DNA of 19,118 nt from contig CAJUCZ010000030.1 of the NCBI GenBank assembly GCA_910585375.1, positions 1-19,118 on the forward strand, in the 5' to 3' direction. Shown here piece by piece: positions 1-7,726 of this stretch. Position numbers and translations under genes: made by a program. Each line of letters begins with the position of its first letter. The first letter of the stretch is position 1. The notes under the pieces were generated by a model. It was not told the DNA's origin, made no database searches, and was given only the letters and a program-made list of their open reading frames with translations. The DNA is from an uncultured Alphaproteobacteria bacterium. Lineage in GTDB: Bacteria; Pseudomonadota; Alphaproteobacteria; RF32; CAG-239.

Positions 1-48
1 AGCCGCCGGAAATATTGCTTTGCTCTAGCATCCCCCTCCCCGTATCAT

Positions 49-79
49 AAAAAAAACGCCTCTCCCCGGCGTTTTTTTT
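49..79. terminator. Bidirectional Rho-independent terminator
   Basis: Eight A, then CGCC, a 7-nt loop (TCTCCCC), GGCG and eight T form a perfect 12-bp hairpin. The A and T runs give a U-tract on both strands. It presumably ends a transcript entering from the left edge. The 48 bases before it contain no gene that I can support. Confidence 0.9.
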
Positions 80-217
80 ATGTCTTTGGTGTAATCTTTT
101 ATTATTGTGATAAAATCTGCTTTGTGTTTTGTAATTGCTTTTAGAGCGCTACAAACAAAGGGTGAGAAGATAAACAGGTGGCGTTTATGCTGTTTCTTTT
201 TGTAAAGTCGGATAGAA

Positions 218-247
218 TTGACCTTGTCTTTTATTTTACTTTATAGT
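218..247 (+). promoter_or_regulatory. Sigma70-type promoter for the YkgJ-like gene
   Basis: TTGACC (218-223) and TATAGT (242-247) are separated by 18 bp. Each hexamer matches the consensus at five positions. Transcription would start near 254, giving a leader of about 49 nt before the ATG at 303. Confidence 0.6.
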
Positions 248-302
248 ATTATTGATGTTGTATATAAGTTTTATTATTAATTATTAAAATCAGAATTTTA
301 TT

Positions 303-653
303 ATGTCATTTGAATGTAAGCGTTGTGGCCGTTGTTGTATTCACAGCATTGTTCAGTTTGAGAAACATGAGTATGAACGTATTTCTTCAATTGCTGCGGC
401 AAAGGGAATAGAATTTGTTTGTATGACAGATCGCCAAGGTGAATTTTATGTGCAGAAAAATGCATTTAATAATCTGTTGGAAGCGATGAAGAGACCGCAG
501 TTATCCGGAGAACTGGTCTTGGGATGTGAATTTTTGGAAAAAAACGGAAATTGTTTTAAGTGTTCTATTTATGATTTGCGTCCTCAGGTTTGTAAAGATT
601 TCGGATTAGGGCTTCGTCCAGAAACTTTTTGTATTAATCCAAACAATCGCTGA
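303..653 (+). CDS. YkgJ-family (UPF0153) cysteine-cluster protein
   Basis: This 116-residue cytosolic protein begins with a C-x2-C-x2-CC cluster (Cys5, 8, 11, 12). A second set follows near the C-terminus: Cys75, 84, 87, 97 and 110, with the family signature C-x-IYDLRPQVC-x-DF around residues 87-100. YkgJ-like proteins are annotated as zinc- or iron-chelating, and their biochemical role is unknown. The length is typical of the short members. No strong Shine-Dalgarno lies before the ATG, but the upstream promoter and the MSFECKRCG start fit this family. It is a single-gene unit, flanked by the promoter at 218-247 and the terminator at 661-719. Family assignment is firm; the function is not known. 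Confidence 0.85.
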   Translation: MSFECKRCGRCCIHSIVQFEKHEYERISSIAAAKGIEFVCMTDRQGEFYVQKNAFNNLLEAMKRPQLSGELVLGCEFLEKNGNCFKCSIYDLRPQVCKDFGLGLRPETFCINPNNR

Positions 654-660
654 AGTTTAT

Positions 661-719
661 ATCCCCCCTGAGTGAGTTGTCTTGTTAAAACCAGACGATT
701 CATTTATGGGGATTTTTTT
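661..719 (+). terminator. Long-hairpin terminator after the YkgJ-like gene
   Basis: ATCCCC (661-666) pairs with GGGGAT (708-713) and is followed by a run of T. Inside, TGAGTTGTCTTG pairs with CCAGACGATTCA (11 of 12, including two G-U pairs) around a short TTAAAA loop. The stop codon at 651-653 lies just before it. Confidence 0.75.
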
Positions 720-899
720 GGCCGCAACAGAGGCATGCTCAGATGGCTTTTTTATTGTTTTTTGAAAACGGTTGGAAATGTTAAAATATTTTTTTTGTCT
801 CTATTGTATTGATTTTTATAATAAAAATATGTTTTAAAACCTGTTTTGTTTATTTTGAGTGTCCTAATTTTTCGATAACAGTAGTAGAAAAATACCGTA

Positions 900-927
900 T
901 TGTCTTTCGAAATAATTGTTGTAATAT
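900..927 (+). promoter_or_regulatory. Candidate promoter for the cold-shock gene
   Basis: TTGTCT (900-905) and TAATAT (922-927) are separated by 16 bp in an AT-rich stretch. A start near 934 would give a leader of about 65 nt before the ATG at 1000. Other AT-rich hexamers are nearby, so the exact boxes are uncertain. The rest of 720-899 shows no gene; its minus-strand reading frame is AT-rich low-complexity sequence. Confidence 0.35.
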
Positions 928-999
928 TATATTCGGTAAAGGTGATATAAGTTTTCATCGTTAACTGAAACAACATTTATACAAAAGAGGATTAGGATT

Positions 1000-1203
1000 A
1001 TGAAACAAGGTACAGTAAAATGGTTTGACTGTAAGAAGGGATATGGCTTTATTGTTCCTGATGACGGCCCTAAAGATGTATTTGTTCATATTACACAGAT
1101 TGAAAAAATAGGGTTGCGCCGTTTGCATGACGGACAACGTGTTTCTTATGATGTGTATGATGACAGAGGACGTACAGCTGCCGGAAGCATTGCTTTACTG
1201 TAA
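1000..1203 (+). CDS. Cold-shock domain protein (CspA family)
   Basis: The protein is 67 residues, the standard length of a one-domain cold-shock protein. It shows the two nucleic-acid-binding motifs: RNP1 (KGYGFI, residues 13-18) and RNP2 (DVFVHI, residues 26-31), after the typical N-terminus MKQGTVKWF. Such proteins bind single-stranded RNA and DNA as chaperones and are often induced by cold or growth transitions. An AGGATT element precedes the ATG. The gene has its own upstream candidate promoter and a strong terminator at 1232-1255, so it is probably monocistronic. Position 11 is Cys, where many relatives have an uncharged small residue or Asn. Which csp paralogue this is cannot be told from sequence alone. 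Confidence 0.95.
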   Translation: MKQGTVKWFDCKKGYGFIVPDDGPKDVFVHITQIEKIGLRRLHDGQRVSYDVYDDRGRTAAGSIALL

Positions 1204-1231
1204 TTATATCATAATGGACTATCTTAAAATG

Positions 1232-1255
1232 CCCTGCCAAAAGCAGGGTATTTTT
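1232..1255 (+). terminator. Terminator after the cold-shock gene
   Basis: CCCTGC (1232-1237), loop CAAAA and GCAGGG (1243-1248) form a 6-bp GC-rich stem followed by TATTTTT, which is the classic intrinsic terminator layout. Confidence 0.88.
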
Positions 1256-1606
1256 AGGTTATATGAGGTTTTAACATTGTGGTTTGTCCCCTTTATAAAA
1301 AACGGTTTTTTTCGGTGTTTGGGCTAAATTTGTGACATAATTTACTTTCCATTGTGCAGTTTGTAAGGTTATCCAGCTTTTTCCGCGGATATAACTCAAG
1401 TGTTGATTTTGACGGAATAGCTTTGACCGGTACGACGGTAGCCGCGATTGTTTGGGCAGCGCCATGAGACCAGCGATGCTCCGGTCAGGAAGTGTAATTG
1501 AGTTTGGGCTTTGAATGGAGAAGAAGAAAAAAGCAGGGTGATGGAAAAGGTAAGTAAATAGTGACGGATGAACTGAACGGCCGCGGCGAATTGTATGGTT
1601 TTATAT
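1256..1606. other. 351-bp intergenic stretch, no supported gene
   Basis: Open frames on the minus strand (1271-1465, and the tail of 1396-1794) overlap each other and start inside or beside the secreted-protein gene. None has a ribosome-binding site or a recognisable domain. The middle (about 1430-1500) is more GC-rich than its surroundings and could be a decayed gene fragment. No tRNA, RNase P, tmRNA or SRP RNA hallmark is visible. Confidence 0.4.
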
Positions 1607-2371
1607 TCAGAACGGGATAGGGAGCTGAACTGCATCTTTGAAGACAGGTACATCTTTGTGGTATTGATGATATTCCTTACATACATTTTCCAGAAAATCT
1701 TTTTGGGCCAATTCATCAAATTTCTTGTTTTTTTCTTGTCGGATTTTTTCAAATTTGTTAACAATTGTTGCAACTTGAGCTGTGTAATATTCAAGTAATT
1801 TTTGGCTGGCCTGTCCGACTTCTTCGTTATTGTGCGCTTTATAGGCTTTCAGATTGCCGAAGCTTTCTCTGATGGCTTTATAGATAAAAGGGAGTGCGAG
1901 TTCAAATGAAACTTTGTTTATTTGCTGATGTGTCTGAAAATGTCGCAGAACTTGCGAAAAATGACAGCTTTTATAGTTGTATTCGTTAGATATGTAAATT
2001 GCCGGATCTTCATAATATAATAAAACTTCAATGTTTTGTGCAAAGACGCAAATGGCATTTGGAGTTTTTTCTACGGTTTTTTCACGTTTTAGATTAATTT
2101 CAAATTTTATCGGCGCAATTGCCAAACCGCTGGTTAACGGACATTTTTCCTGATTTTGCGGTGTAAGTGATTGGATTTGTTGATATGGGGTTGCTGAATC
2201 ATGAACAAGTTTCCCGTAAGAAACTTTCAGACTGATAATCGGGTTAGGATTCAGGTCGTTGCAAGAAATAAAGTCAGCGTAGCTCCATGCCTGAGAACGG
2301 GACGGGAAAAGCCCCGCAGCAATGGCAATGATATGGAAAAGAAAAAAATTTGCTACTTTAATTTTTAACAT
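1607..2371 (-). CDS. Secreted protein of unknown function
   Basis: I do not recognise this 254-residue protein. It starts with a basic and hydrophobic Sec signal peptide (about residues 1-28, likely cut after the SQA motif), so the mature protein should be periplasmic or surface-exposed. The mature part holds five scattered cysteines (in the contexts SCND, EKCP, AICV, KSCH and NVCK). Its C-terminal third is helical and charged, with many Lys, Glu and Gln. No catalytic motif or membrane segment is seen after the signal. There is no obvious Shine-Dalgarno before the ATG at 2371. It is transcribed divergently from another small secreted protein, with 68 bp between the starts, so the two may share a regulatory region. 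Codon use resembles its neighbours. Confidence 0.7.
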   Translation of the reverse strand: MLKIKVANFFLFHIIAIAAGLFPSRSQAWSYADFISCNDLNPNPIISLKVSYGKLVHDSATPYQQIQSLTPQNQEKCPLTSGLAIAPIKFEINLKREKTVEKTPNAICVFAQNIEVLLYYEDPAIYISNEYNYKSCHFSQVLRHFQTHQQINKVSFELALPFIYKAIRESFGNLKAYKAHNNEEVGQASQKLLEYYTAQVATIVNKFEKIRQEKNKKFDELAQKDFLENVCKEYHQYHKDVPVFKDAVQLPIPF

Positions 2372-2383
2372 ATTTTTAGTTTA

Positions 2384-2420
2384 TTGTGAATTTGTTAAAA
2401 TTTATTTACTATACTTATAT
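2384..2420 (+). promoter_or_regulatory. Promoter region for the 2440 gene
   Basis: Two overlapping sigma70-like arrangements occur here, both with 17-bp spacers: TTGTGA (2384-2389) with TACTAT (2407-2412), and TTGTTA (2392-2397) with TTATAT (2415-2420). The second would start transcription near 2427, only about 13 nt before the ATG. Confidence 0.45.
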
Positions 2421-2439
2421 AAAAAAGAAAGGCAGAAGG

Positions 2440-2796
2440 ATGACGCGTTTTTTATGGATATTTTGGGTGATTCCGGTTTTTTTCAATATACAGGAGAGCT
2501 TTGCCAATATTGCGGATGCCAATGATGAGATTGTGGAAGAAAAAGCAATTGATCCGTTTTTGAGACGGTATGTTAAACAGGCTGAGGCGGCTTCTGACAA
2601 AATGGAAAAACATTTTAATCGTTATTCCGGTCCGATATTTGCAAAAATTTACAGTCATTATTTTAATGATGTGGAAGTTATTGCCTATCAGGGAACAGCT
2701 CCTGAAAATCCCGAATTATATGAAGATTTGGAAATGATGAATAATTCGCGTCCACAATTGTTTTATCAGAATAAAAAAGCCGCATTTGAAAAATAG
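2440..2796 (+). CDS. Small secreted protein of unknown function
   Basis: Starting at the ATG at 2440, just after a purine-rich GGCAGAAGG ribosome-binding region, the product is 118 residues. A longer in-frame start at 2386 exists, but it lies upstream of the likely promoter boxes and would bury the signal peptide. Residues 1-22 form a signal peptide (MTRFLWIFWVIPVFF, then ESFA before a likely cut). The mature part is acidic and helical, has no cysteine, and contains a central stretch with FLRRYVKQAEAA and several Tyr-rich segments. No family is recognised. It is divergent from the secreted protein ending at 1607, and its stop codon overlaps the terminator shared with the convergent dehydrogenase. 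Confidence 0.65.
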   Translation: MTRFLWIFWVIPVFFNIQESFANIADANDEIVEEKAIDPFLRRYVKQAEAASDKMEKHFNRYSGPIFAKIYSHYFNDVEVIAYQGTAPENPELYEDLEMMNNSRPQLFYQNKKAAFEK

Positions 2797-2816
2797 AGGG
2801 GAAAAAACTCCCCTCT
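2789..2816 (-). terminator. Terminator between convergent genes
   Basis: AGAGGGGA (2795-2802) and TCCCCTCT (2809-2816) form an 8-bp stem with a 6-nt loop. On the minus strand the stem is followed by ATTTTTC, so it mainly serves the dehydrogenase. On the plus strand only a weak TTAAAT tail follows. It overlaps the stop codons of both genes. Confidence 0.8.
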
Positions 2817-3979
2817 TAAATGCAGGTTTGATATAATTTTTCAATAAAGCGTTCCGGCAATTCAGGAACTTTGCGCAGTTTGGCGCCTTTGAGAGCCAGA
2901 TTGACAAGCTGCGGGATGTTGGGAGCATAAATGCCGGCTTCTTTCATGCTGACCGGTGCACCGATTTTTACATACCAGTTTTTCAGCGCTTTTATGGTTT
3001 CTTCGGCGGCTTGCTGATCGTCTTTTTGCGTCAGGGCAAAAACCTCTCGTCCGAAACGGGCAATACGGTCTTTTTTGTCTTTGAGGCGCAAAGAGAGCCA
3101 GGCAGGCGTAATAATGCTCAGACCTGCCCCGTGAGCAATATCGTATACAGCACTCAGGGGATGTTCCAGAGTGTGACAGGGCATTGAAAAGGAGCCAATA
3201 CCGGCCGTGTTTAATCCGTTCCAGCCCAGGCTGGCACACCACATCATTGCGGCGCGGGCTTCGTTGTCTTCCGGATTGTCCATGATACGTTCAACAGCTT
3301 CAATCAACGATTTTACCAAGCCTTCAACATAGCGCTGCTGAACAGGTGTCCAGCCGCCGTTATTGGTGAAATAACTTTCGGTTAAATGCGAGATAATATC
3401 CACTGCGGAGTAAGCCGTATATTTTGCAGGGATTGTATAGGTCAGTTCCGGATCCAGTATTGATATCCTCGGATACAAATGCTCGTCCGACAAGCCGAGT
3501 TTTTCGTTGGTTTCTTCATTGGTGATAACCATATTGGGATTCATTTCACTGCCGGTTGCCGGAATGGTTAATACGGTTATGAGCGGCAGAGCTTTTGTTA
3601 TGGGAGCTTTTTTCAGGAAAAAGTCCCAAACGTCAGCTTTACTGCCGGCGGCGGCAGCAATGGCTTTGGCCTCGTCAATTACACTTCCGCCGCCGACGGC
3701 AACGATGGATTTAACCCGATAAGACACGGTTTTTTTGACGCCTTTGCGGGCATGTTCCAGACAGGGATTAGACTTTACGCCGCCGTGTTCAATAATTTTG
3801 ATGCCTTGTTCATCCAGTTGCCTGCAGATTTTTTGATACAGGCCGCTTTTTTTTATGCTTTCTTTGCCATATACCAGCAAAATTCTGTTGCCGAACGGTT
3901 TTGCCACACTGCCCAGACTGCCGGAACTGCCGTTTCCGAATATGACTTTTGTCGGATTATGAAAAGTAAAAGACTGCAT
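2816..3979 (-). CDS. Iron-type alcohol dehydrogenase, YqhD/butanol dehydrogenase-like
   Basis: This 387-residue cytosolic protein has the same length as E. coli YqhD and the layout of family III metal-dependent alcohol dehydrogenases. The nucleotide-binding GGGSVIDEAKAIA motif is at 96-108, followed by PATGSEMN at 140-147. Likely metal ligands are Asp194 and His198 (SAVDIISH), His269 and His283, with the 14-residue spacing of the family. The conserved His273 is also present. GGGS-type members of this subgroup are usually NAD(P)H-dependent aldehyde reductases that form alcohols. AAGGAAATCACC precedes the ATG. It lies 54 bp downstream of the hydrogenase on the same strand, separated by a GC-rich hairpin, so the two may be only partly co-transcribed. 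The context suggests disposal of fermentation reductant. The substrate cannot be deduced. Confidence 0.92.
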   Translation of the reverse strand: MQSFTFHNPTKVIFGNGSSGSLGSVAKPFGNRILLVYGKESIKKSGLYQKICRQLDEQGIKIIEHGGVKSNPCLEHARKGVKKTVSYRVKSIVAVGGGSVIDEAKAIAAAAGSKADVWDFFLKKAPITKALPLITVLTIPATGSEMNPNMVITNEETNEKLGLSDEHLYPRISILDPELTYTIPAKYTAYSAVDIISHLTESYFTNNGGWTPVQQRYVEGLVKSLIEAVERIMDNPEDNEARAAMMWCASLGWNGLNTAGIGSFSMPCHTLEHPLSAVYDIAHGAGLSIITPAWLSLRLKDKKDRIARFGREVFALTQKDDQQAAEETIKALKNWYVKIGAPVSMKEAGIYAPNIPQLVNLALKGAKLRKVPELPERFIEKLYQTCI

Positions 3980-3998
3980 GGTGATTTCCTTTCATAAA

Positions 3999-4024
3999 GC
4001 CCCCGGCTTTGCAGACCGGGGGGC
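3999..4024 (-). terminator. GC-rich hairpin between hydrogenase and dehydrogenase genes
   Basis: GCCCCCGG (3999-4006) pairs with CCGGGGGGC (4016-4024), with one bulged G and a 9-nt loop. On the minus strand only a short TTTA follows, so termination after the hydrogenase may be partial and some readthrough to the dehydrogenase is possible. Confidence 0.6.
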
Positions 4025-4033
4025 ATAATTTTA

Positions 4034-5479
4034 TTATTTCTGATCTTTCAGGTTTTGACCCTGAGCAACATAGGCTTCCACGGCCCGAGTTGCTTTTTTG
4101 GGCAGGGCTACACATCCTAAACCGGAAATGCAGCCGCCTTCACAGCCCATAACTTCCAGCATATTGCAGTCGCAGCCTTTGGTTGCATAACGTTTTAACA
4201 GTTTTATGCTGTCGCGGGTCAGACCGTCAATATTTTCGGCGCGGATTTCCACCTTGCCGTCAAGCAAAGAAGCAACGGCTCCGGCAACGCCGCCGGTCAA
4301 AGGAAAACGCCGTCCCTGAGCACTGGAGATCATGGTAAATTCCTGCGGTTCGCATTCTTCTACCTTAATGTCCTGAGCGTTGAACATGGCGTCAACTTCT
4401 TCAAAAGTCAAAACGTAATCCACGTTGGGGTCATCTTCGGCTTCAACACGTTTGGCCAAACACGGACCCAGAAATACGGCAATGCAGTCGGGATGTTCTT
4501 TTTTGACCAATTCGGCGGTGTAGTACATCGGGCTGCGGGTGCCGGAAACAAAAGGCTCGATTTCCGGAATATGCTTCTTGGCGGCGTAATAATAGGCAGG
4601 GCAGCAGGAAGTGGTCATTAATTTTTGACCTTCTTCCATTCTCTCTACAAATTCGGTAGCCTCTTTGCGGGTGGTGATGTCTGCGCCGACGGCAACCTCA
4701 AACACCTCGTCAAAACCGATTTTTTTCAATGCTCCGACCATGTTGTTTACCGTTCCTCCATATTGGCCGACAATAGCCGGTGCAACCATAGCGATGACTT
4801 TTTTATCACTGTTATGAATTTTACTCATAACGTCGATCATTTCAGAACGCTCAACAATAGCATCGAACGGGCAGGAGTTTAAGCATTTGCCGCAAGATAT
4901 GCATTTTTCATGGTCAATATGTTCTTTGCCAAACTCATCTTTGGTGATGGCACCGACCGGACAGGCGTCTTCGCAAGGAACAACGGCTTTGATAATGGCG
5001 CCGTAAGGGCAGACGTCGTGGCAGCGGCCGCAGTTGACGCATTTGGCGGTGTCAATTTTAGCGCGCTCGTCAATAATATCGATTGCTTCTTTGGGGCAGT
5101 TCAGACGGCAAGGCTGCGCCAAACAGCACCGACACTGGTCACTGACGACATATTGCTGGCGTTTGCAGGCGGCGCAGGCAATGTTAATCACCGAAATTTT
5201 GCTTTTGCCGGGTTTTTCGCGGTTTAAGGCTTCCATGGCGTAGTCATGCAGGGATTTTGACGAATCTGTTTCGTCTTCCGGACAAAAGCCGAGTGCAGCC
5301 ATACAGCGGGCTTTGTTGATTTCGTTAATAAACTGCAGGTGTTTGGTGCAGCTGGAGCAGGGATTTACTTCTGCAATAATGTCATCAACATGAGCAAAAC
5401 GGTCTTTGATAAAGCTGGAAGCGATTTTGTTCAGGATGGTGCTGCGGGTAAATGCGGCATTATTTTTGGGTGTTAACAT
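4034..5479 (-). CDS. [FeFe]-hydrogenase, group-B-like, with ferredoxin domains
   Basis: This 481-residue iron-sulfur protein carries the three H-cluster signatures: TSCCPAY (290-296), GPCLAKR (338-344) and VMGCEGGC (443-450). By analogy with clostridial enzymes, Cys293, Cys340, Cys446 and Cys450 would bind the H-cluster and Cys292 would be the proton relay. Two clear 4Fe-4S motifs (C-x2-C-x2-C-x3-CP) sit at 147-157 and 193-203. More cysteines at 102-128, 169-173 and in an unusual N-terminal set (41, 44, 59, 66) suggest extra clusters. The TSCCP and CEGGC forms resemble group B, whose members are thought to work in fermentative anaerobes. It would evolve or oxidise H2 in the cytosol with ferredoxin. 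No HydE, HydF or HydG maturase is in the window. It is divergent from the sensor kinase at 5628. Confidence 0.9.
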   Translation of the reverse strand: MLTPKNNAAFTRSTILNKIASSFIKDRFAHVDDIIAEVNPCSSCTKHLQFINEINKARCMAALGFCPEDETDSSKSLHDYAMEALNREKPGKSKISVINIACAACKRQQYVVSDQCRCCLAQPCRLNCPKEAIDIIDERAKIDTAKCVNCGRCHDVCPYGAIIKAVVPCEDACPVGAITKDEFGKEHIDHEKCISCGKCLNSCPFDAIVERSEMIDVMSKIHNSDKKVIAMVAPAIVGQYGGTVNNMVGALKKIGFDEVFEVAVGADITTRKEATEFVERMEEGQKLMTTSCCPAYYYAAKKHIPEIEPFVSGTRSPMYYTAELVKKEHPDCIAVFLGPCLAKRVEAEDDPNVDYVLTFEEVDAMFNAQDIKVEECEPQEFTMISSAQGRRFPLTGGVAGAVASLLDGKVEIRAENIDGLTRDSIKLLKRYATKGCDCNMLEVMGCEGGCISGLGCVALPKKATRAVEAYVAQGQNLKDQK

Positions 5480-5518
5480 TAGTTTTTTACCTTCTGTTCT
5501 GATAATAGTTATTTTTTA

Positions 5519-5547
5519 AATATTTTCTGATACAATCCTTTTAACAA
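5519..5547 (-). promoter_or_regulatory. Candidate promoter for the hydrogenase gene
   Basis: Read on the minus strand, TTGTTA (5547-5542) and AATATT (5524-5519) are 17 bp apart. The start would be near 5512, about 33 nt before the ATG. Each box matches the consensus at four positions. No convincing FNR-type palindrome was found in this divergent region. Confidence 0.35.
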
Positions 5548-5627
5548 CAGTAATTTTTATCGTCAAGTTTTAAATGGATTTTGCTGTGCTAATAATTGAT
5601 TTTTCAGAAGAACACGGGAGCAGGTAT

Positions 5628-7634
5628 ATGGCGGGACAGCATCTGGTCAGAAAGGCGGCGGCAGGGGTCGGGTTGGTTTTTTGGGCTTTGTTGTCCGTAT
5701 GTGCGGGGAGCGAAGCGTCCGAGAGCCGGCGGCCGGCGGATGTCCGACTGGGGGTTTTCCGGTATTCGCCGCCTTATGAGTATATTGAGGACGGCAGGCT
5801 GAAAGGGTTTACTTCAAATTATGTTGATATTTTGAAGGCTAATCTGCAAGATGAGTTTGAGATTGTGCCGATTGACAGTGAAGAAGAGGGATATCGAAAA
5901 TTGCAGGAAGGCGAAATTGCCGCCTTATCTCTGGCGGTAAAAAAACGTTTTCCGAATCAGCCGTGGCTGGTTTCTGTTCCATATATGGCTTCGTCACTGG
6001 GAATTTTTGGCCCCAAGGGCACGCTGGTTAATACCATAGATGAAATCGGCGCACAAAAAATTGCCATTACGCCGCAGAGCAAGGCTCATCGGCTGTTGGC
6101 CAATGACAATAAGCATAATTTTGTGGTATTTGACAATGCAACGGATGCGATGAGAGCTGTTGACCGCGGTGATATTCCTTTTTATATCGGCGATATTCTG
6201 CATACCAAATTCGTGGGCAGCCGTTTGGGGTTTGAGCGTTTGTTTTATGTGGCGCCGGTGGTCGGTTCGGCTTATGAATTCGGATTTGCCGTCATGCCGG
6301 AAAATAAGGTGTTGCTTCAGGATATAAATGCGGTGATGAAAAAGATTGATGCCGAGCAGCATTGGCAGATTCGTTCGCAGTGGCAGAATATTGAATATTT
6401 GCACTGGGAGGCTCTGGTAGCAAAATACAGCCCTTATGCCCTCGGTGCGGTGTTGTTTTTGCTGCTGTTGCTTGTTCTGGTGGTTTGGCGGAATAAGCTG
6501 GCTCAAAAAAAAGCGGCGCAGCTGAGCCATTTGCAAAAGATGGAATCTCTCGGGCGGCTGGCCGGCGGCGTGGCGCATGACTTCAATAATATGCTGGCAG
6601 GGATTCAGGGGGCGGCCGAGTTTATCAGGCTGAAGAGAGACGGAAAAAATGACGGCAAATATGTGGATATTATTATCCGAACTTGCAAGAGGGCGGCTTA
6701 TCTGACATCGCAGCTTTTGGTTTTTGCCCGTGACAAAGAAAAGAATTTTGAAGACATTAATGTTAAGGAGACAATTGATGATGCCGTGTGTTTGCTGGAA
6801 CACGGCGTGCCGAAGAATATTGAAATTGCGGTGACAAGCAAAAAAGACAATTACTGTATTTACGGGGATAAGAATTATCTGCAAAGCCTTTTACTGAATT
6901 TGGGCTTTAATGCCAAAGATGCCATGCCCGAGGGTGGCAAGCTGACGATTGCCGTGCAGGCCGTGACGCTTGATGAGGAGAAAATTTCGGCTTGTCTTTT
7001 GAAGGTCAGGCCGGGGCGGTATTTGGAACTTTCGGTCGGGGATACGGGACAAGGGATTGACAAGAAGATTCTGCATAATATTTTTGAGCCGTTTTTTACG
7101 ACCAAGGAAACGGGAAAAGGAACCGGACTCGGTTTGGCGGCCGTTTACGGCATTGTTCGTGAACACAGAGGAACAATCAGGGTTGAGAGTTCTTCCGCCG
7201 GCACGGTATTTTATATATATTTTCCGCTTAAAAGATTCAAAGCCTGTCAGACGGAGAAATTTACGGAGCCGGCAAAGCTGAGTGGGCGTATTCTGATTTT
7301 GGATGATGAGAGAATTTTGAATGAGCTGCTTAAAGATATTTTGACGGGGTTGGGGTGTGATGTTGTCTCATGCCATGCTCCCGAAGAGGCGTTGGTTTTG
7401 TATGACCGGGGTTTTGATTTGGTGATGCTTGATGTGGTGATGCCCAAAATCAGCGGCGTTGAAGTTTATCGGAAGCTGCTTTTGAAAAATCCGAAGCTCA
7501 AGGCAATTTTTATGAGCGGTTATACGCAGGATCAGGAGGTTAATAAAATTGTGGAAGAAAACCACAATACGGCTTTTGTGAAAAAACCGTACAGCATTCA
7601 GGAACTGCGTGACAAACTGGCAAAAATGCTATAA
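5628..7634 (+). CDS. Hybrid sensor histidine kinase with periplasmic solute-binding sensor
   Basis: The start at 5628 is chosen because GGGAG (5616-5620) lies 7 nt upstream and a signal-like segment follows at once. An in-frame ATG at 5574 lacks such a site. The product is 668 residues. A periplasmic family-3 solute-binding domain spans about 38-257, and a membrane helix about 269-287. The HisKA domain has its H-box at GGVAHDFNNML (phospho-acceptor His317). The ATPase domain shows the N-box (NLGFNAKDAM), DTGQGI, FEPFFTT and GTGLGLA. A C-terminal receiver domain carries the DD pair, the phospho-acceptor Asp602 (LVMLDVVMP) and the KKPYS lysine. It should sense a small ligand, perhaps an amino acid, and relay phosphate to its own receiver. 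No DNA-binding output is encoded, so a separate partner is expected. The two EAL-like genes downstream are candidates. Confidence 0.93.
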   Translation: MAGQHLVRKAAAGVGLVFWALLSVCAGSEASESRRPADVRLGVFRYSPPYEYIEDGRLKGFTSNYVDILKANLQDEFEIVPIDSEEEGYRKLQEGEIAALSLAVKKRFPNQPWLVSVPYMASSLGIFGPKGTLVNTIDEIGAQKIAITPQSKAHRLLANDNKHNFVVFDNATDAMRAVDRGDIPFYIGDILHTKFVGSRLGFERLFYVAPVVGSAYEFGFAVMPENKVLLQDINAVMKKIDAEQHWQIRSQWQNIEYLHWEALVAKYSPYALGAVLFLLLLLVLVVWRNKLAQKKAAQLSHLQKMESLGRLAGGVAHDFNNMLAGIQGAAEFIRLKRDGKNDGKYVDIIIRTCKRAAYLTSQLLVFARDKEKNFEDINVKETIDDAVCLLEHGVPKNIEIAVTSKKDNYCIYGDKNYLQSLLLNLGFNAKDAMPEGGKLTIAVQAVTLDEEKISACLLKVRPGRYLELSVGDTGQGIDKKILHNIFEPFFTTKETGKGTGLGLAAVYGIVREHRGTIRVESSSAGTVFYIYFPLKRFKACQTEKFTEPAKLSGRILILDDERILNELLKDILTGLGCDVVSCHAPEEALVLYDRGFDLVMLDVVMPKISGVEVYRKLLLKNPKLKAIFMSGYTQDQEVNKIVEENHNTAFVKKPYSIQELRDKLAKML

Positions 7635-7641
7635 GCATGTG

Positions 7642-7662
7642 AAGAACCGCAGAAAGGTTCTT
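7642..7662 (+). other. Intergenic hairpin without U-tract
   Basis: AAGAACC (7642-7648), a 7-nt loop and GGTTCTT (7656-7662) form a perfect 7-bp stem just after the kinase stop codon. No T-run follows, so it is a weak terminator at best. It could stabilise or attenuate the transcript reaching the next gene. Confidence 0.5.
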
Positions 7663-7726
7663 GCTATCAGTCTAAAGCAAGTTTATGATTTGATAATTAT
7701 GTATGACGGGGGTTGTCGGAAGAATA

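Noticed and set aside
752..976. 74-residue minus-strand frame upstream of the cold-shock gene
   Set aside because: AT-rich low-complexity sequence full of Tyr, Asn, Ile and Lys; no ribosome-binding site.
5480..5627. FNR-type palindrome for oxygen control of the hydrogenase
   Set aside because: CTGAT-ACA-ATC lacks the correct arms and spacing.
5994..6884. Long open frame on the minus strand inside the histidine kinase gene
   Set aside because: It is antisense to well-defined binding and kinase domains, is His- and Gln-rich as antisense frames often are, and has no recognisable domain.
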